In this document: positions 5,819-11,766 of the stretch, piece by piece
Numbering within the stretch: position 1 is the first letter of the stretch
Layout of the letters: each line of letters starts with the position of its first letter
DNA from: Pseudomonadota bacterium
GTDB taxonomy: Bacteria; Pseudomonadota; Gammaproteobacteria; Xanthomonadales; Xanthomonadaceae
Assembly: GCA_023423855.1 (NCBI GenBank)
Contig: JAFAEU010000215.1
Span: 1-11,766 of the forward strand
Direction: 5' to 3'
Length of the DNA: 11,766 nucleotides
The notes under the pieces: model-generated
Database searches by the model: none
Seen by the model: only the letters and a program-made list of their open reading frames with translations
What the model was told of the DNA's origin: nothing
Program-made: the position numbers and the translations under genes

Positions 5819-7981
5819 ATGGCGAACACCGTTGAAGTGAAGGTCCCTGACATCGGCGGCTACGACGACGTGCCGGTGATCGAGGTGCTGGTCGCGGTCG
5901 GCGACACGGTCGCGAAGGACCAGGGGCTGGTCACGCTGGAGTCGGACAAGGCGACGATGGAAGTGCCGTCCTCGCACGCCGGCGTGGTCAAGGAACTGAA
6001 GGTGAAGGTCGGCGACACGCTGTCGGAAGGCGGCGTGGTGGTGGTGCTCGAAACCGAAGGCGCTGCTGTAGCACCTCCCCCGCCTGCGGGGGAGGTCGAC
6101 GCGCAAAGCGCGTCGGGTGGGGGCAAGGCCCCTGCGGCGTCGCCCCCACCCCAGCCCTCTCCCGCGAACGGGGGAGGGAGCCCGTCAGCGTCGGGCGGCC
6201 CGGTCGAGGCGAAGGTGCCCGACATCGGCGGCTACAGCGACGTGCCGGTGATCGAGGTGCTGGTGTCGGTCGGCGACACGGTGAAGCAGGACCAGGGCCT
6301 GGTCACGCTGGAATCGGACAAGGCGACGATGGAGGTGCCCTCGACGGTTGCCGGCGTGGTGAAGGAAGTCAAGGTCAAGGTCGGCGACACGCTGTCGGAA
6401 GGCGCGGTGGTCGCGATCATCGAGGCCGAAGGCGGCACGCCCGCCTATGCGCGCACGCCCGACAAGGTCGCGCCGGGCAGCAAGCCGCCGGTGCCGACCT
6501 CGCACCGCGCGCCGGTCGAGCCGGCCGTGCCCGCGCCGCAGGCCGCGGCCGCCAGCGGCCGCAAGGCCGACGTCGAATGCCGCATCGTCGTGCTCGGCGC
6601 CGGCCCCGGCGGCTACACCGCCGCCTTCCGCGCCGCCGACCTCGGCCTCGACACCGTGCTGGTCGAACGCTATCCCAGCCTCGGCGGCGTCTGCCTCAAC
6701 GTCGGCTGCATCCCGTCGAAGGCGCTGCTGCACGCGGCCGACGTGATCGAGCAGGCCGGCCACGCCAGCGAGTACGGCGTCGACTTCGGCAAGCCGAAGA
6801 TCAACATCGACACCCTGCGCGGCTACAAGGAAAAGGTCGTCGGCCAGCTCACCAAGGGCCTGGCGGGCATGGCGAAGCAGCGCAAGGTGCGCGTCGTGCA
6901 GGGCGCCGGCAGGTTCGTCTCGGCGAACGAACTGGAAGTGACGGGCGACGACGGCAAGACGCAGTTGCTGCGCTTCGAGCAGTGCGTCATCGCCGCGGGC
7001 AGCCAGGCGCTGAAGCTGCCGGGCTTCCCCTGGGACGATCCGCGGATCATGGATTCGACCGATGCGCTGGACCTCGCCGACGTGCCGAAGAAACTGCTCG
7101 TCGTCGGCGGCGGCATCATCGGACTGGAGATGGCGACGGTGTACCGCGGCCTCGGCAGCGAAGTCACCGTGGTCGAACTCGCCGACCAGCTGATGCCGGG
7201 CGCCGACAAGGACCTGGTCAAGCCGCTGGCCGATCGCCTGAAGAAGCAGGGCGTCTCCACCCACCTCAAGACGAAGGTGGTGGAAGCGAAGGCCGGCAAG
7301 AAGGGCATCGACGTCGCCTTCGACGGCGAGAACATCCCGGAAGGCAAGGTCTACGACCGCGTGCTGGTCGCCGTGGGCCGCTCGCCCAACGGCAAGAAGA
7401 TCGACGCGGAGAAGGCCGGCGTGCGCGTGGGCGAGCGCGGCTTCATCGACGTCGACGCGCAGATGCGCACCAACGTCCCGCACATCTTCGCCATCGGCGA
7501 CGTCATCGGCCAGCCCATGCTCGCCCACAAGGCGACGCACGAGGGCAAGCTCGCGGCCGAAGTCGCCGCCGGCGAGAAGAAGGAGTGGGTGGCGCGGGTG
7601 ATCCCGTCGGTGGCCTATACCGACCCGGAGATCGCCTGGGTCGGCGTCACCGAGACCGAGGCGAAGGCCAAGGGCCTGAAGGTGGGCGTGGGCAAGTTCC
7701 CGTGGGCGGCGAGCGGCCGCGCCATCGGCCTGTCGCGCACCGAAGGCTTCACCAAGCTGGTGTTCGACGAGGCCACGCACCGGATCATCGGCGCCGGCAT
7801 CGTCGGCGTGCACGCGGGCGAGCTGATCGCCGAGGCCGCGCTGGCGATCGAGATGGGCTGCGAGGTCGAGGACATCGGCCACACCATCCATCCGCATCCG
7901 ACCCTGAGCGAATCCGTCGCGATGGCGGCCGAGGTCTACGACGGCACCATCACCGACCTCTACCTTCCGAAGAAGAAGTAG
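5819..7981 (+). CDS. lpd: Dihydrolipoamide dehydrogenase (E3) with two N-terminal lipoyl domains
   Basis: The protein has 720 residues; a plain E3 has about 470. E3 reoxidises dihydrolipoyl groups with FAD and passes electrons to NAD. Residues 4-79 form lipoyl domain 1 (Lys44). Residues 81-128 are a Pro/Gly/Ser/Ala linker whose DNA is a palindrome cluster. Residues 130-203 form lipoyl domain 2 (Lys168), and 205-250 a Pro/Ala linker. The flavoprotein spans about 253-720: FAD-binding GAGPGG (260-265), redox pair Cys292/Cys297 in GGVCLNVGC, NAD-binding GGGIIGLE (430-437), FAD-contact GD (560-561), and active-site HPHPTLSE with His693 and Glu698. AGGGGAA (5806-5812), six bases before the ATG, supports the start. 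Lipoyl domains fused to E3 are known, for example in Neisseria and some other proteobacteria; two in tandem is less usual. It probably works with the adjacent aceF. Confidence 0.94.
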   Translation: MANTVEVKVPDIGGYDDVPVIEVLVAVGDTVAKDQGLVTLESDKATMEVPSSHAGVVKELKVKVGDTLSEGGVVVVLETEGAAVAPPPPAGEVDAQSASGGGKAPAASPPPQPSPANGGGSPSASGGPVEAKVPDIGGYSDVPVIEVLVSVGDTVKQDQGLVTLESDKATMEVPSTVAGVVKEVKVKVGDTLSEGAVVAIIEAEGGTPAYARTPDKVAPGSKPPVPTSHRAPVEPAVPAPQAAAASGRKADVECRIVVLGAGPGGYTAAFRAADLGLDTVLVERYPSLGGVCLNVGCIPSKALLHAADVIEQAGHASEYGVDFGKPKINIDTLRGYKEKVVGQLTKGLAGMAKQRKVRVVQGAGRFVSANELEVTGDDGKTQLLRFEQCVIAAGSQALKLPGFPWDDPRIMDSTDALDLADVPKKLLVVGGGIIGLEMATVYRGLGSEVTVVELADQLMPGADKDLVKPLADRLKKQGVSTHLKTKVVEAKAGKKGIDVAFDGENIPEGKVYDRVLVAVGRSPNGKKIDAEKAGVRVGERGFIDVDAQMRTNVPHIFAIGDVIGQPMLAHKATHEGKLAAEVAAGEKKEWVARVIPSVAYTDPEIAWVGVTETEAKAKGLKVGVGKFPWAASGRAIGLSRTEGFTKLVFDEATHRIIGAGIVGVHAGELIAEAALAIEMGCEVEDIGHTIHPHPTLSESVAMAAEVYDGTITDLYLPKKK
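5843..6055 (+). repeat. Lipoyl-domain coding repeat, copy 2 (lpd domain 1)
   Basis: This codes for residues 9-79 of the E3 fusion and includes Lys44 in ESDKATMEVP. It is closest to the aceF copy over residues 10-72, differing there at positions 33, 47 and 53. Confidence 0.85.
6074..6178. repeat. REP-like palindrome cluster inside lpd
   Basis: About 105 bases hold four consecutive inverted repeats. They are 6074-6083 with 6086-6095 (CCTCCCCCGC arm), 6097-6104 with 6108-6115, 6115-6124 with 6142-6151 (GGGTGGGGGC arm), and 6155-6164 with 6169-6178 (one G-T wobble). All are translated in frame, as residues 86-120 of E3, between the two lipoyl domains. The same motifs (CCCTCCCCCGC, GCCCCCACCCC) recur in the spacer at 8001-8121, so this appears to be an intergenic-type repeat that has entered or arisen in a coding region. 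Confidence 0.82.
6215..6427 (+). repeat. Lipoyl-domain coding repeat, copy 3 (lpd domain 2)
   Basis: This codes for residues 133-203 of the E3 fusion with Lys168 in ESDKATMEVP. It differs from copy 2 most visibly at YSDVPV, VSVGDTVKQD and the GAVVAIIEA end. That end resembles the aceF copy more than copy 2, which hints at exchange between copies. Confidence 0.82.
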
Positions 7982-8000
7982 GGTTCGCCGCCGCGGTTGG

Positions 8001-8121
8001 CCCCCGCCCCAACCCTCCCCCGCAGGCGGGGGAGGGCGCCGGAAGCGCAGCGCCCGCCCTTGTCCTTGCTCTTGCTCTTGCCCCCTCCCCCCGCGCAGCG
8101 GGGGAGGGCCGGGGTGGGGGC
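8001..8121. repeat. REP-like pair (REPIN-type) downstream of lpd
   Basis: Two GC-rich palindromes face each other. One is 8013-8023 with 8026-8036 (CCCTCCCCCGC arm, 11 bp). The other is around 8083-8108, with the same arm plus one extra C. The outer flanks also pair imperfectly: GCCCCCGCCCC after 8000 against GGGGTGGGGGC ending near 8121. Between them are a 6-bp hairpin (8034-8039 with 8050-8055) and a short run of TTGCTC-like hexamers (about 8060-8083). The pair begins about 20 bases after the lpd stop and may stabilise or end its transcript. Confidence 0.8.
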
Positions 8122-8170
8122 AAGTCAGCGACAGCCCCCGTCAGCAAACCGGCAACCCTTCCGCCAACGG

Positions 8171-8202
8171 CATGAAGCCCCGGCGCGGGCCGGGGCTTCA
8201 TG
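8171..8202 (+). terminator. Strong hairpin after aceF-lpd (possible terminator)
   Basis: A perfect 14-bp stem (8171-8184 with 8189-8202; arm CATGAAGCCCCGGC) has a 4-base loop. No T-run follows on either strand, so termination is not certain; transcript-end protection is an alternative. It separates the lpd unit from the atp promoter. Confidence 0.5.
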
Positions 8203-8321
8203 GGGGAATCCGCCGTGGATCGACGAGGAAGAACGGCGAACTCGCAAGGACTGACCGGCCCGGTCGCGAAAGGTTCCCCGGAACGGCGCCGCCGCCCGCC
8301 GTCCGGTCCCGGAGCCGGAGA

Positions 8322-8336
8322 TTGTGCAATGCACAA
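8322..8336. promoter_or_regulatory. 15-bp perfect palindrome, candidate operator of the atp operon
   Basis: TTGTGCA, a central A, then TGCACAA form an exact odd-centred palindrome that ends two bases before the proposed -35 hexamer. The position suits a transcription-factor site, but I do not recognise the regulator. It is short enough to be chance. Confidence 0.4.
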
Positions 8337-8338
8337 GG

Positions 8339-8368
8339 TTGCCGCCGAAAATCCCCCACTGCTATAAT
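8339..8368 (+). promoter_or_regulatory. Sigma70-type promoter of the atp operon
   Basis: TTGCCG (8339-8344) and a perfect TATAAT (8363-8368) are 18 bases apart. Transcription would start around 8375 and give a leader of about 57 bases before atpI. This is the best promoter match in the window and is well placed for the whole atp gene set. Confidence 0.72.
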
Positions 8369-8431
8369 CCCGCTGCTTCGTCGGGCCGTTTTCTGAATGG
8401 CCCACCCCCGCAGACTGCCGAGGTTGGGCGC

Positions 8432-10047
<1,616 letters not shown>

Positions 10048-10063
10048 TCACCGGTATTGGCTA

Positions 10064-10088
10064 GCGCCGGCGCCTCGCGCGCCGGCGC
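10064..10088 (+). promoter_or_regulatory. GC-rich hairpin between atpE and atpF
   Basis: A perfect 10-bp stem (GCGCCGGCGC at 10064-10073 and again, self-complementary, at 10079-10088) encloses a 5-base loop. It ends two bases before the GGAG of atpF. No T-run follows. It may protect the atpE transcript end or tune atpF translation, in line with the need for many more c than b subunits. Confidence 0.6.
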
Positions 10089-10100
10089 ACGGAGCACGTC

Positions 10101-10586
10101 ATGGATATAAACCTGACTTTAATAATACAGGGCTTCGCGTTCTTCGCGGTCGCCTGGGTCGTGATGAAGTACGGCTGGCCGCACATCTTGGCGGCCATCG
10201 AGGAGCGGCAGCGCAAGATCGCCGCGGGCCTCGCCGCCGCCGACAACGCGCAGAAGAACCTGGCGCAGGCCGAGGAAAAGGTCGCCGACGAGCTGAAGGC
10301 GGCCCGCGCCAAGGCCAACGAGATCATCGAGCAGGCGCACCAGCGCGCGAACCAGATCGTCGACGCCGCCAAGGCCGAGGCGATTGCCGAAGGCGATCGC
10401 CAGAAGGCGATGGTCGAGGCCGAGATCGCGGCGTCCGCCAACCGCGCCCGCGAGGACCTGCGCAGGCAGGTGTCGTCGCTGGCCGTGGCCGGCGCCGAGA
10501 AGCTGCTGCGCCGCGAGATCGACGCCAACGCCCACAAGGCGCTGCTCGACGACCTGGCGTCCGAGCTGGCGGGCAAGGCGGCCTGA
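10101..10586 (+). CDS. atpF: ATP synthase F0 subunit b
   Basis: The protein has 161 residues: one N-terminal membrane helix (about 5-24, [20 protein letters not shown]) followed by a long, charged Ala/Glu/Lys/Arg-rich coiled coil (about 32-140). This is the peripheral stator stalk that holds F1 against rotation and docks with the delta subunit. GGAG (10091-10094), six bases upstream, supports the start. The first nine codons are strikingly AT-rich for this window, with ATA at codons 3, 8 and 9 and TTA at codon 7; the rest of the gene uses GC-ending codons. The stop is four bases before atpH. Confidence 0.95.
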   Translation: MDINLTLIIQGFAFFAVAWVVMKYGWPHILAAIEERQRKIAAGLAAADNAQKNLAQAEEKVADELKAARAKANEIIEQAHQRANQIVDAAKAEAIAEGDRQKAMVEAEIAASANRAREDLRRQVSSLAVAGAEKLLRREIDANAHKALLDDLASELAGKAA

Positions 10587-10590
10587 CCCG

Positions 10591-11118
10591 ATGAGCCAGG
10601 CCCTCACCCTCGCCCGTCCCTACGCCCGCGCCGCGTTCGCGATCGCGAAGGATGCCGGTGCGTTCGCACCGTGGTCCGACGCGCTCGGCTTCGCCGCGCG
10701 CGTGGCGGTCGATCCGCAGGCGGCGACGCTGCTCGGCCATCCGGCGCTGGCCCGCGAACAGGCGGTCGAGCTGCTCTCGCCCGACGGCGCCTCGACCGGG
10801 TTCCGCGATTTCCTCGCGCTGCTCGCCGACAACCGCCGGCTGGCGCTGCTGCCGGAGATCGCGGGCCTGTACGAGGAACTGCGCGCGGACGCCGAACGCG
10901 TCGTCAAGGCGAAGGTGACTTCGGCCGCCGCGCTGCCGGCCGGCGAGCTCGACACCATCAAGGCCGCGCTGCGCAAGCGCTTCGGCCGCGAGGTCGAAGT
11001 CGAGGCGGCGGTCGACGAGGCCCTGATCGGCGGCGCGGTGATCGCGGCAGGCGACGTGGTCATCGACGGCTCGCTGCGCGGGAAGCTGGCGCGGCTGCAG
11101 TCGGCGTTGGCGGGATGA
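10591..11118 (+). CDS. atpH: ATP synthase F1 subunit delta
   Basis: The protein has 175 residues, the usual length for delta, which joins the top of F1 to the b-subunit stalk. The N-terminal helical domain starts with the family pattern LARPYARAAFAIAKDAGAF (residues 7-25). The C-terminal part has the delta signature region EVEVEAAVDEALIGGAVIAA, followed by GDVVIDGSLRGKLARLQSAL. The ATG at 10591 lies four bases after the atpF stop, with no strong ribosome site of its own visible, so it is probably translated by coupling. A 145-base repeat-bearing spacer separates it from atpA, an unusually long gap within this operon. Confidence 0.95.
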   Translation: MSQALTLARPYARAAFAIAKDAGAFAPWSDALGFAARVAVDPQAATLLGHPALAREQAVELLSPDGASTGFRDFLALLADNRRLALLPEIAGLYEELRADAERVVKAKVTSAAALPAGELDTIKAALRKRFGREVEVEAAVDEALIGGAVIAAGDVVIDGSLRGKLARLQSALAG

Positions 11119-11128
11119 AGCCGTGATT

Positions 11129-11207
11129 CGTGATTGGTAATTCGTGATTCGAAAAAGCAGGCGCTGAGCCGCTCTTCTCAATCACCAATCACGAGTCACC
11201 AGTCACG
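11129..11207. repeat. Imperfect inverted repeat in the atpH-atpA spacer
   Basis: The arms 11129-11151 and 11185-11207 match at 19 of 23 positions; two of the mismatches would be G-U pairs in RNA. Both arms are built from repeats of GTGATTCG/GTGATTGG-type octamers, related in style to the GGGATTGGGGATTC repeat of the atpB-atpE spacer. The structure takes up most of the spacer before atpA. Confidence 0.72.
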
Positions 11208-11263
11208 AAAAACATACAGAAATACGAATGCCGCCGTCGCGGCAGACGATCAGGAATCGACAA

Positions 11264-11766
11264 ATGGCAACCACCACGCTCAACCCGTCCGAAATCAGCG
11301 AGCTGATCAAGAACCGCATCGAGAAGGTCAAGCTGGCCGCCGAGGCGCGCAACGAAGGCACCGTCACCTCGGTGTCCGACGGCATCGTGCGCATCTACGG
11401 CCTCGCCGACGCGATGCAGGGCGAAATGATCGAGCTGCCAGGCAACACCTACGCGCTGGCGCTGAACCTCGAGCGCGACTCGGTCGGCGCGGTGGTGCTC
11501 GGCGACTACGAGCACCTGCGCGAGGGCGACACCGCCAAGACCACCGGCCAGATCCTGTCGGTGCCGATCGGTCCGGAACTGCTCGGCCGCGTGGTCAACG
11601 CGCTGGGCGAGCCGATCGATGGCAAGGGTCCGATCGCAGCCAACCTCACCGCGCCGGTGGAGCGCGTCGCCCCGGGCGTGATCTGGCGCAAGTCGGTCGA
11701 CCAGCCGGTGCAGACCGGCTACAAGTCGGTCGACGCGATGATCCCGATCGGCCGCGGCCAGCGCGA
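11264..11766 (+). CDS. atpA: ATP synthase F1 subunit alpha, N-terminal part
   Basis: 167 codons are present before the window ends; the full protein is about 510 residues. The N-terminal region has the alpha pattern [14 protein letters not shown], then the beta-barrel domain with [16 protein letters not shown] and [10 protein letters not shown] (about 52-61), and [15 protein letters not shown] near 108-122. The last residues, [13 protein letters not shown], directly precede the Walker A loop (GDRQTGKT in the family), which falls outside the window. Alpha carries the non-catalytic nucleotide sites of F1. AGGA (11252-11255), eight bases before ATG 11264, sets the start. Confidence 0.97.
   Translation, partial: MATTTLNPSEISELIKNRIEKVKLAAEARNEGTVTSVSDGIVRIYGLADAMQGEMIELPGNTYALALNLERDSVGAVVLGDYEHLREGDTAKTTGQILSVPIGPELLGRVVNALGEPIDGKGPIAANLTAPVERVAPGVIWRKSVDQPVQTGYKSVDAMIPIGRGQR

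Noticed and set aside
4168..5853. 561-residue open frame on the minus strand opposite aceF
   Set aside because: Antisense shadow of aceF; Arg/His-rich low-complexity translation without motifs.
6185..7897. 570-residue open frame on the minus strand opposite lpd
   Set aside because: Antisense shadow; lpd has all catalytic motifs in the opposite strand.
6074..8121. CRISPR array from the repeated GC-rich palindromes
   Set aside because: Units are not evenly spaced, have no unique spacers, and lie in a gene and its trailer; they fit REP-type repeats.
6577..8175. 532-residue open frame on the plus strand overlapping lpd
   Set aside because: Frame-shifted shadow of lpd, extremely Arg-rich, no recognisable fold.
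10106..10111. TATAAA inside the atpF start as an internal promoter
   Set aside because: The only bases at a suitable distance upstream are CGGCGC-like, with no -35; the AT-richness is better explained by the start region itself.

Overview
This GC-rich window looks like an ordinary chromosomal segment of a gammaproteobacterium. The lipoyl-domain-bearing E3 next to E2, the atpI-B-E-F-H-A order, the OmpW-type porin and the style of intergenic repeats suggest Xanthomonadaceae (Lysobacter/Luteimonas/Xanthomonas group). That placement is inferred from recalled family features; no database search was possible.

Layout. (1) 2-2962, plus strand: the 3' end of an ACT-domain gene (possibly the tail of a prephenate dehydrogenase-type enzyme), a zinc alcohol dehydrogenase of the YahK/CAD type, an EamA-family membrane transporter joined to it by an ATGA overlap, and a small multi-pass membrane protein of DUF1453-like character. 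(2) 2963-4434: a minus-strand OmpW-family outer-membrane protein with its own terminator, bracketed by two long perfect hairpins that belong to one sequence family (MITE/REP-like). (3) 4435-7981: pyruvate dehydrogenase complex genes aceF (E2, one lipoyl domain) and lpd (E3, two N-terminal lipoyl domains), with a candidate promoter in front. No aceE (E1) lies in the window. (4) 7982-8431: a gene-free stretch holding a REP-like repeat pair, a strong hairpin, a 15-bp palindrome and a good sigma70-type promoter. (5) 8432-11766: the start of the F1Fo ATP synthase operon, atpI-atpB-atpE-atpF-atpH-atpA. atpA is cut by the window end just before the expected Walker A motif.

How the genes work together: E2 and E3 supply acetyl-CoA and NADH from pyruvate; respiration then feeds the proton gradient used by the ATP synthase encoded next door. 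The two units appear to be separately transcribed.

I do not see a novel defence, mobile or secondary-metabolite system. The observations most worth a second look concern repeats acting on housekeeping genes. A REP-like palindrome cluster sits inside the lpd reading frame and encodes the linker between its two lipoyl domains, and a pair of the same family lies just after lpd. Two covarying long hairpins flank ompW. The atp operon carries a GC hairpin plus an AT-rich, rare-codon start at atpE/atpF, and dispersed repeats in two of its spacers.
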